Below, in pieces: positions 11,614 to 22,991 of a stretch of 64,000 nt of DNA (position 1 is the stretch's first letter; each line of letters opens with the position of its first letter). Position numbers and translations under genes: made by a program. Location of the stretch: positions 35,676,890-35,740,889 of the forward strand of contig NC_088868.1 of the NCBI RefSeq assembly GCF_032884065.1. The letters are read 5' to 3'. This DNA is from Artemia franciscana. Lineage: Eukaryota; Arthropoda; Branchiopoda; Anostraca; Artemiidae. A model generated the notes under the pieces. It worked only from the letters and a program-made list of their open reading frames with translations, did no database searches and was not told the DNA's origin.

Positions 11614-13864
11614 ACCGAATTGAAAATGAACTTAACTGTTCTGTTGTCAAATAATCCTCTTATTGGTATCTAGTGCTCCTATTTTCTGTGGTAATACATA
11701 GCTGCACAAGATTCAATAGAGAATAGCTGCATTGGATTGAATAGAAAATAGCTGCACTAGAATCCAATATGAAGAATTTCTCAACAAAACAGTTAAGCTC
11801 ACTTTTAATTCGTTTTAATAATTTATTGTCAATTGCTTCTATGCTTGAGTTCAGAGGAACAGCTTTTCTATTGTAGATTCAGTTTCCATGGTCTCCGTCA
11901 TGGAGTTGCAACACGTTTGGCCTGATTATTTTATTTTTATTCTTCTTTGATCCAAAATTTTCCACCCCTTTGTATGTTATTTGGTTTTAAATTCTTCCTT
12001 CTCCGCGCTAAGAACGCCGTGCTAGATACTTTGGAAGTATTAATGTTATTATTCTTTTTTCTACTTTCTAAGAACCGTAGACCAGTTTTTGTTTTCCAGA
12101 TGGTTTTCTTTGTTTTGATTTAGTAGCAAGTATTTGAGTTTATGGCTGTACATGCAAATCGAATGAAGTCACAACTAGTCAAAGCTTCGGACTTATTAAC
12201 ATCAAGATGAGAAAAAAACAGTGCGACAAAAATTGAAATAAATAAAAATTAATCCCATTTAAACTTTCATAAAACCTAGGAAGAGATATATAGCACATAA
12301 TAAAAAAAATGTTGAAATTTCATGAAACAGTTAGGCTAGATCTGAAGTTAAGACAAATATGCTAGTTCATGATTCCCAGTTTAATAGCAAAGGAATTTTC
12401 TATTTAAAAACTTACCCCATATTAGTTATGACTTACAAAAAGAGGAAAAATGAACATTACCGAATAAGGGAAGCACCGAACAAATATTTTATACTATGTA
12501 TGACCCACATTACACTTATTTAAGTTGCACGCACTACCTAAATTTATGGGTTTAAGCTCTTGGATTTTAAGTTAGTGTTGTACTATTGCTTTCCGAGATA
12601 GCAAGAAGTCACTTGAGTTTGAAGAAAATATCTCTACCCCTTCGAGAATTATCGTTCTGAGAGACGGACAACTTTTGTGACGTCATAGGTATTTAGGTAT
12701 CTATTCACGTTTTGAACTTCTAAAAACTGGGCAGCAAAACGGAAAACCGGGAGAAAAAGCTAGTCAACAAAAAACTGGCCATTATCTGGGCAATGGGAAT
12801 AGCAAACTGGGCAATGGAAACTTAGCTTAAGCCGACTTAAAAGCTGTATTCAAACTCTTCCGGTCCCGGTCAGCTACGCTCTAATATATGTAGTTTCGAT
12901 TCTCTCGTAATTGGATGTTTTTTGTTACTAAATTTTGATTAGCAGGCACCGGGCTCTATCGCTGTGATTCAGACCTCACTTCCCCTGAGAGTATAACCTA
13001 GCGGTACTTCAAACGTATGATGATTAAGTGCAAAGAAACAAAGTTAATTAAATTTGTTTAAAAGTATAATTAAATGCAAACTACCAGAAAGACTCTTGTT
13101 ATTATTATTATTTTTTTTTACAATGGCTTGAATAAAAGGAAGAAGGGCAGAAAAACATGACTTATAACTTGCAATTAATTGATTAAAAATGCTTGAAAAA
13201 GAGACCTTAAAGTACATACGAATTCTTGTGCTATACAGATCTACAGTAAGAAGTGTGTTAGTTCGTCTTCTGTTCAGAGAAAGTTGAAAATTGCTCTTAT
13301 TGTTATTTCTTCGTCCTACGTTGCTAAATCCTTTGATTTTGCAACCGCTTTAGTCATAGTGATTTTGCAATTTTTCCATACTGAATACACAATCCGGGTA
13401 CGGTGCTCTCAAGCTGGAATCCTGCCCGTTTTAATCTGTTCCCTATGAATTAATTATTCGACAAAAAAATTTGAAACGCTGGAGACACCTGATCACTGTA
13501 ATAAATCGCTTCACTAATACGTTTTATTTCTCCTGTATTTAGTTTTCTTCCAGGTCCCGGGCAAACAGAAAAAGACGAAGGTCTGAGCTGGATTCACTAT
13601 TCCTTGTTCTCCCTAAACTGACCATTCCAATACCGTGACTCAGACATTTCTTTGTAGTTTAATTTAAATATATATCCCCCACCTCTATTTGTTTTTACAT
13701 TTTCAAATGGAACCAAAGCCGCTTGGCATTAAGCCTTTGATTTTACTTTTAAATCAATCTATTGATTCTTAGAAATTTAGATATAATATGCTGCAACCCA
13801 AGATAAAAGGACCGATTTCAAGTGGTTCATACAAATAATGAAATTTTAGACGACTATAAAGATC
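11614..13864. other. 5' side of the OB-fold gene; no coding exon recognised
   Basis: No open frame of note. At 11690-11770 there is a short imperfect tandem repeat of AATAGCTGCA(C/T) with GATTGAATA. The exon at 13880 starts right after a splice acceptor, so at least one untranslated 5' exon should lie in this stretch or further left. I could not place it. Confidence 0.4.
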
Positions 13865-13879
13865 TTGTTTTCGTTACAG

Positions 13880-16800
13880 ATGACCACTCCCTTAAAACGT
13901 AAGCTAGAAGAGATCAGGCGGTCAACATCAAAAAGGCCGGTGAAGTCTGTGGCAGCGGACAAAATACCAGACAAAGCTTATGATGTTGAGGCAGTCATGT
14001 TAGAAAAAGGAGGAAGCCATGGAAGCAAAATATATCTATTGTGTGTAGACCAAACTGGCGGGCTGCTCTTCGTTGTATTTCCTAAAACATTTGATTTTGG
14101 CATCCTGCCCTTAGAACAAAAGCAAAATATAAAAATCAAAAACGCAACTTTTCAACCCGGGATGACGATGAGTGGGATCCCGGAATTCGTAATAACGAGC
14201 AAATCAACGGTGGAGACACGAAATGAAGGTAAATATACATAACAAATATCCATACATTGGCTTTAAATGCAAATTAAACATAAAAAAACTTCCATTTTGA
14301 ATTAAAATGAAATAGTTGTGGGCATCAAGTCATGACTAATTGTAGAAAAAGCCCAGATATATAGTCCAATTGAGTGAATTTTTTTCAAATGCAAGTAAGG
14401 ATCGACATTAAAACTTAAAACGAACAGAAATTATTCCGTATATGAAAGGGGTTGTCCCCTCCTCGACGCCTGGCTCTTTACGCTAAAGTTTGACTCTTTC
14501 TCACAACTCTACTTTTTAAAACAATAAAAAACTAATCATAATTTTGAGTAAGAAACCCCTTAAGTTCAACCTTTTCATGTGTGTTTAGCTGAAGCGACGA
14601 AGAAAACTGATAACTTTGTCTTTGACCGAGTTGCCGTCCCAGAAAAAGAATTGACTAGGGAGTAGAATGCTTGGACTTCAGCTAGGCCTTAACGTTATCT
14701 TTTTCTATTTTGGACGATACTAATGATTATCTGGTATAGCTTCTGTTTTCGATGTCTTTAGTTTTGATTGATTTTCCCACTTGCTTAAATTTTACATTGA
14801 ACGACACTGTTTAGTCTTTGTGAATATCTGGAACCGTTAATGCCGCGCACTGAAAAAAATGTTATAGTTCTGATTTTAACAAATTAATACGAAAATGATC
14901 TTGTAAATGTTGCAAATTCCAGAAATCTTTAGTTCTATCTAAATAGCAGTAATGTAATTTTGCTGAGTAATTATCGCGGCACGATTATGATTTCCCCCTC
15001 CCCCTCTAAGCCCCAACCAATGCCAATATTCCCTAGATATCAACGTTGTCCAACCAACCCTCCTCCGCCCCAAACGGTATATTTTAAGCTTTAATAAGAT
15101 TCCTAAAATTGGTTTACATCTGCGTTTGAACATTTTAATGGTGCCAATACTTCGGGCTTATCAATCAGGAGCTTTTGGTGACCGACGAGGGGTGTATGAT
15201 CTCAGTTTATCGGTTAGGGGGGAGGGGTCAAGTATATCCGCAATTATCGTATTTGTAACTTCCTATTTCCCCAGTTGCAGAGAGTCTACCAGTACTGCAA
15301 CTTCCAAATCTGCACGATCTACAATACGCATCCAACGCCGAAAATGCCAACAAACTTATTAGTTTCGTTGGTTTGCTATTGAAGATCGAAAGGTTGCAAC
15401 CAACAGCCAGCAACCGGCCGACAACAAAACTAACAATAGCCAGTGACGACCTGACAACAGTGGCACAAATGATGGTTTGGGAGAAACCAGATAAAAAATA
15501 TGACGTTTCAATCCTTGAAAGATATGCAATCGTCAACGCCAATATCAATATCTTCAGGAATAGCACAAACCTGGTTCCATCACTTATCGTTCCGACAAAA
15601 TTAATCAGCCTGGGACGCCACCCCGCCCTGCCTCAACGTCAAGTTATAAGGATTCCAAATCCAACCATAGTCCGAGATGAAGAAGGAGTCTTCATCAACG
15701 GACAGATAGTATCAATAAATCCCAATGTAAGTATTTAAGTTATTCTTATAAACAAAATATTCGAAATCGGGTACTATCTAATACCTTTGAAACCACCTAT
15801 GCTATAAGGCTATATAATAATCGGAAAACAGGAAAGCTGGATATAGACAAGCGCTAACCAGAAAATTGCTAATTTCAAGTAGAAAAACATATTATTTTCA
15901 AAATACTTTTTTTTCACAACCATTCCATATGGAAATACCATTCCTAGAAAGACTTGGGCTTTTGTTTTATTGTAGTTCAAAAGGAAATCGTCCAATTAAT
16001 GTTCGTCTTAGGTTTTAATTATTCATGTGCGGTGAACCAAAATCAAAACGTGCATTAATTCAAAAACATTCAAAAATTAAATAAAAAAAGTTTTTAACTG
16101 CAAGTAAGGAGTGACATTAAGACAAAACGAACAGAAATTATTTCGTATTGAAAGGGGTTGTCCCCTACTCAATGCATCACACTTTACGCTAAAGCTTTTT
16201 ATTGTTTTAAAAGTAGAGTTGTGAGAAAGAGTCAAACTGTAGCGTAAAGAGCGATGCATCGAGGAGGGTACAGCACCTTTCATACACAAAATAACTTCTG
16301 TTCGTTATAAGTTTTAATGTCGCTCCTTGCTTGCAGTTAAAAAAAAAACTTTTTTTTCTATTTAATAACATGATGAAAATGTACCTGAACTTTAAAGCAC
16401 CCCTCCTGCTTAGTTTAGTTTTTATAATTAGTATATTGTTTTTTTTTTAGTAACTACGTATTCTGCTTATGTAATGTAAGCACGTAATGTGCTTTTTTGG
16501 CTGTGCCGAGTTTTGCTCGTCACACAATGCAACGTTTTCCGGAATCTTTAATGTCGGCTGACAGCTCTTTCAAATATAAGGATATATAATAATCGGAAAA
16601 CAGGAAAGCTGGATAGAGACAAGCGCAAACCAGAAAATCGCTAATTTCAAGTAGAAAGATATATTATTTTCAAAATACTTCTTTTCACAACCATTCCCTA
16701 TGGAAATACCATTCCTAGTAAGACTTGGGCTTTTGTTTTGTTGTAGTTCACAAGGAAATCGTCCAATAAATGTTCGTCTTTGTGATCTCATTGAAAAGTC

Positions 16801-17027
16801 GACCCAATAGCAACCCATTCACGAGAAAAAAAACACACAAATTAAAAGATTTTTTTCAGTTTGCTGACATCCAATTACTGGCTGAAGAGGAACTGGCCAT
16901 ACTCAAAGAAGCCTCATATACAGCAGTCATCAGTCGACTGGTCATTCACGGGATTGACATAGACACAACTTTGGAAGATCTAGAAGCACCACCCCTAAGT
17001 GAAGAAGACGTGGAATCGGACACATAG
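13880..17027 (+). CDS. Three-exon gene, putative two-OB-fold (RPA-like) nuclear protein
   Basis: Coding exons are 13880-14228, 15275-15726 and 16860-17027, making 322 codons plus stop. The acceptors read TTACAG, CCCCAG and TTTCAG; the donors read G|GTAAAT and T|GTAAGT. Phases agree at both joins (1 then 0), and no stop falls inside. The ATG at 13880 directly follows an acceptor, so the 5' UTR is spliced. Residues 1-25 are basic (KRKLEEIRR, KRPVK) and resemble a nuclear signal. Residues about 34-108 (YDVEAVML..IYLLCVDQTGGLLFVV) and 147-232 (ISFVGLLLKIE..TTVAQMMVWE) have the strand pattern of OB folds such as RPA DNA-binding domains. The C-terminus is acidic (SEEDVESDT). The OB-fold assignment is by pattern only; gene structure is much surer than function. 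The gene lies inside the 10.2 kb that splits an R1 copy. Confidence 0.75.
14389..14535 (+). repeat. R1 hairpin arm fragment in intron
   Basis: One arm of the R1 terminal hairpin (GTAAGGATCGACATTAAAAC through CTTTACGCTAAAGTTTGACT and the loop) lies inside the first coding intron of the OB-fold gene. The partner arm is absent. The rest of that intron (14536-15274) holds nothing recognised. Confidence 0.7.
15808..16012 (+). repeat. Intron duplication, copy 1 (about 205 bp)
   Basis: The stretch starting CTATATAATAATCGGAAAAC is repeated with few differences at 16577-16781 in the same intron and orientation. An R1 hairpin lies between the two. Both copies end at GTTCGTCTT, where the sequences part. 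Confidence 0.85.
16012..16365 (+). repeat. R1 terminal hairpin, copy E (partial R1)
   Basis: Only the last ~350 bases of R1 are present (from TTAATTATTCATGTGCGG to ATTTAATA). The arms at about 16095-16200 and 16235-16340 pair across a 35-base loop. Both arms carry the copy-specific GATGCAT instead of the usual GGGGCG(T). It sits in the second coding intron of the OB-fold gene, between the two 205-base duplicates. Confidence 0.8.
16577..16781 (+). repeat. Intron duplication, copy 2 (about 205 bp)
   Basis: Second member of the direct pair with 15808-16012. It ends about 80 bases before the splice acceptor of the last coding exon of the OB-fold gene. Confidence 0.85.
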
Positions 17028-17123
17028 GCCAAAAACGAACCACTGTATATTAATCACAACAAAATGAAATCATTTCTAAAAATTTTAACAGGCATGAAAA
17101 ACTGATCTTTTTATTATTGTTTG

Positions 17124-17129
17124 AATAAA
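17124..17129 (+). terminator. Poly(A) signal AATAAA
   Basis: A canonical AATAAA about 97 bases after the stop codon of the OB-fold gene, followed by T/G-rich sequence. It fits the 3' end of that transcript. Confidence 0.6.
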
Positions 17130-18445
17130 TTGGAATTTGTTTTATATATGTTGTTCTATATTTATTTAAAAAACCTAGTCTGAGGTTTTTTCAACACTTT
17201 TTTGAAAAAATATAGAATATAAACCTCACCCCGCTGCCATCGGGGCTCATGGAGCTTCGCTCTATAGATAATGTTACCTGTAAGCAAGCCCACTTTACGC
17301 ATTTTTAGTTTTATTGAAGGGGGATTTTAGAAAGGTAAAAAATAAATGCGCTTCTCTAATAATAACAGAGAAACAATATGCGATCATCAGAATCTTGCTA
17401 TATGCAATAATACACACTTTAGAATACTTGTGACGAAACTAAACATTTACCCTAAGCTGAAATAAACTAACGAAAGAGGGGGGGGGGGGGGGTAGTGTCA
17501 GATAAACCACCCTGATGTTTGGAAAGACCATAAAATAATTTGTTACTTAGGCCATGCAACATACCAAACATTCGAGCTGTTAGCTGAATGTACGATCTGA
17601 CCAAACCGGTTTCATAGCCACAAGGACAAATGACGGGAGACAGAATGCATTGGACTTGTATGATTTGCGCCAAATATGTGTACATCAGGCGGGTGGGGGT
17701 AAGGTTGGGCTATTAACCCATTTCTGAGATATATTCTCTCCCCCCCCTAATTTGCAAATATACAGCCCAAATTATACTATTGTATAAACTAAAGTATTAT
17801 ATTTACATCATGTTTTGGTGTATTTCATTATGATTAACGTAACTACACTTCTTGAGTGTGTTAGGTATAATACATAAGTACCAGTAATTTTCTTTCAAAA
17901 GGCCACAGACTAATAGAACCAATTTTCGTTGTTTTTTAAGTTAATCACCCCCCCTAAAAACGAACCAAGAGCCTGTGTATGTACCTGCAGTCCTTTGAGT
18001 CTGCAAGGCTATCGAAATATTCAACACCAGACTTTAGAATAATATCAAAAATGATTACCTTACCCTTTTGAATTATCGACACCGTTCTTTATAGGTAGGA
18101 ATTTTTTCATACACTTCAGTTACAATTTTATCCTTATCTTTTGACATAGATTCTTGAATGACTTCTATTTCTGCTCATCAAATTCATGGAAAATGTTTTA
18201 AATACGTATTTAAATTGCGCATTAAAACCCGCGTTGTCTGTGCCCAAAGGACTGGGAACTAATTAAAAGTTAATAGCTAAGTTCATGAATGTGAAATCAT
18301 CATTGATGACTGTCACAGTGTAAAAATAATTTCCCTTTACTGTGCTGACTGCATAGATGACTGGAACAGTTACATTCGCAGGACTTTGCTTCTTAGGGAA
18401 TTCCAATTTCGTCAGCAATAGTTACAGCTTAGGGGTATAAGCCTA
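17130..18445. other. No gene recognised; G and C homopolymer runs
   Basis: Sequence 3' of the OB-fold gene. A G run at 17477-17492 and C runs near 17740 and 17950 occur. Small open frames look incidental. Confidence 0.45.
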
Positions 18446-18835
18446 GAGAAGGAAACATGTTAAGAAAACATTTCATAATACAAACAATAGCTGTAGCTAA
18501 CACCTTTTGCATGGATCCCTCCTATACTTTACCACCAACCCCCCTTCCCCTAAAAAGCAAATATATAATCCAAATTATATAAAACCAATGCATTCTGTCA
18601 CCCATCACTTGTTTTCCGGTTCTTCTTTTAAACAGTTAATTCAATTAATAAGTACAAGGTATGAAACAAGAGAGACGCATTGGGGGAATAGAGGGGAAAT
18701 ATATAATTTCGACTGTATATTTACACATTAAGGGGGGGGGGGTAAAATATAGGGGGTTCCATGAAAAATCTGTTTGCTACAATTGTTATGCATATTGTAA
18801 ATTATTTTCTTATCATGCTTCCTTCTCAAACATGT
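18446..18835. repeat. Imperfect inverted repeat, arms about 110 bp
   Basis: The left arm (about 18446-18555: AGAGAAGGAAACATG ... CATGGATCCCTCCTATACTTT) and the right arm (about 18725-18835: AAATATAGGGGGTTCCATG ... CATGCTTCCTTCTC) are reverse complements with many small differences. The spacer is about 170 bases. It looks like an old fold-back element or MITE. No target duplication was identified. Confidence 0.5.
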
Positions 18836-18884
18836 TTCCTTCTTAACTCGTAATTAAAAAATACCTAATTTTTCTAACCTTTCA

Positions 18885-20570
18885 GAATTAACCCTCGCCC
18901 CCACTCCCCCAAAGAGAGCGGATCCGTCCCGGTTATGTCAATCACGTATCTAGGACTTGTGCTTATTTTCCCCACCAACGTTCATCCCGATCCCTCCACT
19001 CTAATCGTTTTCAAAATTTTAGGTCCCCCCCCCAATTCCCCCCAATGTCACCGGATCCAGTCAGGATTAAAAAAAAGAGCTCTGAGACACGATATACCTC
19101 CAAACTTCAAATTTCATTAAGATCCGATCATTCCTTCGTAAGTTAAAAATACCTCATTTTTCTAATTTGTGCAGAATTAACCCTCCCCAACTCTCCCAAA
19201 GGAACGGATCCGTCCCAGTTATGTCAATCACGCATCTAGGACTTGTGCTTATTTTCCCCACCAACTTTCATCCCGATCCCTCCACTCTAAGCGTTTTCAA
19301 AATTTTAGGTCCCCCCAATTCCCCCCAATGTCACCGGATCCAGTCAGGATTAAAAATAAGAGCTCTGAGACACTATATACTTCCAAACTTCAAATTTCAT
19401 TAAGATCCGATCGCTCATTCGTAAGTTACAAATACCTCATTTTTTCTATTTTTTTTTATAATTAACCCTAGCCCCCCCCCCAAACTCCCCAAAACAGAGA
19501 CAATCCGTTCCGGTTATGTCAATTATGTATCTAGGACTTGTGCTTATTTTTCCCACCAAGTTTCATCCCGATCCCTCCACTCCAAGTGTTTTCCAAGTTT
19601 TAGGTTTCCCCCTCCCAACTCCCCGCCCCCGTCACCAGATCCGGTCGGGATTTAAAATAAGAGCTCTAAGACGCGATATCCTTCTAAACGTCAAATTTCA
19701 TTGAGATCCGATCACCTGTTCGTAAGTTGAAAATACCTCATTTTTTCTAATTTTTAAGAATTACTCCCCCCCCCCCCAACTACCCCAAAGAGAGCGAATC
19801 AGTTCCGATTATGTCAATCATGTATCTGGGACTTACGCTTATTTTTCCCATCAAGTTTCATCCTGATCCCTCCACTCTAAGTATTTTCCAAGATTTTAGG
19901 TTTACCTCCCCCTCCAACTCCCCCCAATGTCATCAGTTCCGGTCGGGATTTAAAATAAGAGCTCTGAGACACAATATCATTCCAAACATCAAATTTCATT
20001 AAGATCCCATCACCCATTCATAAGTTAAAAATACCTCATTTTTTCCATTTTTTCCGAATTAACCGGCCCCCACTCCCCCCCCCAGATGGTCAAATTGGGA
20101 AAATGACTATTTCTAATTTAAGCTGGTCCCGTCCCTGATACGCTTGCCAAATTTCATCGTCCTAGCTTACCCGGAAGTGCCTAAAGTAGCAAAACCGGGA
20201 CTTTAGGTATCCCCCCTCCAACTCCCCCCAATGTAATCAGATCCGGTCGGGATTTAAAATAAGAGCTTTGAGACACAATATCATTCCAAACATCAAATTT
20301 TATTAAGATCCAATCACTCGCTCATAAGTTAAAAATACTTCATTTTTTGCAAATTAACCGGCCCCCCACTCCCCCCCAGATGGTCAAATTGGGAAAATGA
20401 CTATTTCTAATTTAATCTGGTCCGGTCCCTGATACGATTGTCAAATTTCATCGTCCTAGCTTACCTGGAAGTGCCTAAAGTAGCAAAACCGGGACCGACA
20501 GACAGACAGACAGACCGACAGAATTGGCGATTGCTATATGTCACTTGGTTAATACCAAGTGCCATAAAAA
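18885..20570 (+). repeat. R3 tandem array, about six units of 290-300 bp
   Basis: Four units marked by TTATGTCAAT(C/T)A at about 18932, 19220, 19515 and 19810 have spacings of 288-295. Two further partial units follow, each with the AGATGGTCAAATTGGGAAAA module (about 20090 and 20388). Each unit holds C-rich runs, CATCCCGATCCCTCCACTC and ATTTCATTAAGATC. The array closes with AAAACCGGGACCGACAGACAG and a terminal palindrome ending CCAAGTGCCATAAAAA. The 61-65-codon frames within units are by-products of the repeat. Confidence 0.85.
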
Positions 20571-20912
20571 ACACGCACCCCAAAAAATACGAAATTCCAC
20601 ATTTTTGTAGATAGGAGCTTGAAATTTATTCAACAGGGTTCTCTGATACGCTGAATGCGATGGTGTGATTTTCGTTAAGATTCTAGGACTTTAGGGGGTG
20701 TTTCCCCCTATTTTCTAAAATAAGGCAAATTTTCTCAGGCTCGGAACTTTTGATGACAAAGACTAAATTTGATGAAACTTATATATTTATAATCAGCATA
20801 AAAATCCAATTCTTTTGATGTATCTTTTAGTATCGAAATTCCGTTTTTTAGAGGTTCGTTTACTATTGAGCCGGGTCGCTCCTTACTACAGTTCGTTACC
20901 ACGAACTGTTTG
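20571..20912 (-). repeat. R1 repeat, copy F (left-hand part, reversed)
   Basis: Read on -, this is the first ~340 bases of R1, from CAAACAG and the 20-base palindrome to just before the internal T tract. It begins immediately after the end of the R3 array. It complements copy C (9084-10348), which has everything R1 has beyond that tract. Confidence 0.8.
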
Positions 20913-20989
20913 AAACTTACAGTCGCTTGACTTGAACAATTATATCTAGCGTAGGACGTGCAACCGCTCATATTAATAAAAATTATCAC

Positions 20990-21530
20990 ATAAAGAACCG
21001 ATGTAGCTCTTTATAAATGGGGAATATGTAGGAATCATTGGATTATGAGTAGGATCGGTCTGGTAAATTATAGATTGGAACTGTGAAGGTTTAGTCGGTA
21101 TAATGGCTGGACAGTTGGCTGAAACCTAGTGAAGAATAGTTATATTAACGAACAAACTTTTGTCTATATTAACATTTATAGGCAACTTAACAATACTTAA
21201 TAATTAAGAACGGATTCTCTGGCATAGTAAAATAAATCATCATATACTTCATTTTAAGCTCAAAGTCATGACCTTACGATTATAAAACCTACGCTCTACC
21301 GATTGATTCATCGAGGCTTTTGCATTTTGAAAGATTATTATAATAAAGAACGAACTCTTGCCTATGCTAACAAGTAAATACAACTTAACTATACTTAATA
21401 ATTAAGAACAAATTCTAGCCCATAGTAATATAAATCATCATATGCTTTATTATTATAAACTCATTACCCTACGATTATGAAACCTACACTCTACAAATTG
21501 AATAACCGAGACTTGTACATAAGAAATATT
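20990..21530. repeat. R4: two tandem tRNA-like units of about 195 bp
   Basis: Units at about 21140-21335 and 21336-21525 share AACTTAACNATACTTAATAAT, AAATCATCATATNCTT and a tRNA-like end. On - this reads GCCTCGATGAATCAATCGGTA (longer in full), with a box A-like TCAATCGGTAGAG and a degraded box B. They are likely remnants of a tRNA-derived SINE. The anticodon stem does not fold convincingly, so these are not tRNA genes. Confidence 0.45.
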
Positions 21531-22100
21531 ATTCATTTAGAGATTATTCATTTATTCATTTATTCATTTATTATTCATTTATTGAAAAAGAGCACGTTTA
21601 CGTGGGTTTAATTCTATTAAAGTTTTAACCGTATTTTATAACGTAAGGTATATTAAATAACAAACAAAAGCTCATAGTAACTTAAATATTAAGTAATAGT
21701 AGTAACCTTAGCTTTAGTTTTTAGTATTTTTATATTTTTTGGTTTTTATATTTTTATATTTTTTTTTTATATTTTTAGTTTTAGTTTTTAGTATTTTATA
21801 ATTTTTCAGGGCATAGTGCCATATTTGACTTATTTAACTGCTTGATTCTCTAAGTTTTGCCTCTTGCTATTCAAACTAAGAAAGAGCCATAGGCCTTTTC
21901 CTGTTGGCGATCCAGGTCGCAGCGGTAGCTAGCGAACTGGTAAGAGACGATTACGTCTCAGAGTAAAAACCAAAATATCCCATAACTCCTAAGACTAGAG
22001 TCTTGAACAACAACGAGTTTGAACAACAAGGGAAATATATTGGTTTGAAAATCAAGAAAAGTGGCTCCAACCACGATAGTCTGCATCGACGGTATCTTTT
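21531..22100. other. Low-complexity AT sequence before the minisatellite
   Basis: It contains ATTCATTTATT repeats (21530-21590) and TTTTTAGT/TATATTTTT runs (21710-21800). Around 21900-21960 a GGTAGCTAGCG phrase resembles sequence near 9010. No gene. Confidence 0.5.
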
Positions 22101-22505
22101 TTTCTTTTTCCTCACAGATAGCCAGGGCTGCCAAATTTTTTTTTAAGGAGTGTGACATATTTTTGGAGTTTTCTTTTTCCTCACAGATAGCCAGGGCTGC
22201 CAAATTTTTTTTTAAGGAGTGTGACATATTTTTGGAGTTTTCTTTTTCCTCACAGATAGCCAGGGCTGCCAAATTTTTTTTTAAGGAGTGTGACATATTT
22301 TTGGAGTTTTCTTTTTCCTCACAGATAGCCAGGGCTGCCAAATTTTTTTTTAAGGAGTGTGACATATTTTTGGAGTTTTCTTTTTCCTCACAGATAGCCA
22401 GGGCTGCCAAATTTTTTTTTAAGGAGTGTGACATATTTTTGGAGTTTTCTTTTTCCTCACAGATAGCCAGGGCTGCCAAATTTTTTTTTAAGGAGTGTGA
22501 CATAT
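22101..22505. repeat. Perfect 69-bp minisatellite, about 5.9 copies
   Basis: The unit TTTCTTTTTCCTCACAGATA (69 bases in all) starts at 22101, 22170, 22239, 22308, 22377 and 22446. I saw no difference between units. Because 69 is 23 codons and the unit lacks stops in one frame on each strand, both strands show long open frames with 23-residue repeats. These are by-products unless expression is shown. The uniformity implies very recent expansion or homogenisation. Confidence 0.95.
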
Positions 22506-22991
22506 AGCTGGGCACTGAAACATCATAGAGAGCTTTTTAATGTCTCATTTCAAAGGAAAATTGCTACATCTTGTGCCTTTTCTAATTAAAAACCAAATAG
22601 TTTTTAAAATAGATTCAATTTTAACGAAAAACTGTATTTTATATAGCTCTGTAGTAGCAAATGTTAACATCATACTGCGTCGAAAAATAAAAATTAGTAA
22701 ATTTAAAAATTAAGTAAATTAAAAAATTTAATAAATAGTTTATTAAAAAATTATGACAAGCATGCAGATAAATGATATGACAAGCATAAAACACAGTAAT
22801 TCCTTTAGGGTCTTAACAAAAAATTTGATTTGTGATTTCAAACTAGAGTAATTCTTGAAATTTTAAAAACTCTCCCAGTTCAAAGTTATAATTGTCTCCT
22901 GGAACCAAACTTTATTGCCTTAACTCCTAAAGTTGTTTTATATTATCATTACAAAATTCCATTTTTTATTTTAATTTTTATAATATAGAAT
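22506..22991. other. No gene recognised
   Basis: AT-rich sequence between the minisatellite and R1 copy G, with AATTTAAAAATTAAGT-like simple sequence around 22690-22750. Confidence 0.5.

Noticed and set aside
11192-20002. Several 60-78 codon + frames ending in KFH or similar
   Set aside because: They are the same reading of R3 units (ending ..FKIRALRH..KFH), produced by the repeat; unit-to-unit differences include frame changes.
22101-22505. Possible CRISPR array
   Set aside because: Units are contiguous and identical with no unique spacers, and the window is eukaryotic.
21958-22515. 185-codon and 148-codon open frames over the 69-bp repeats
   Set aside because: Both are produced by the repeat unit having 23 codons without stops on either strand; no evidence for a gene.
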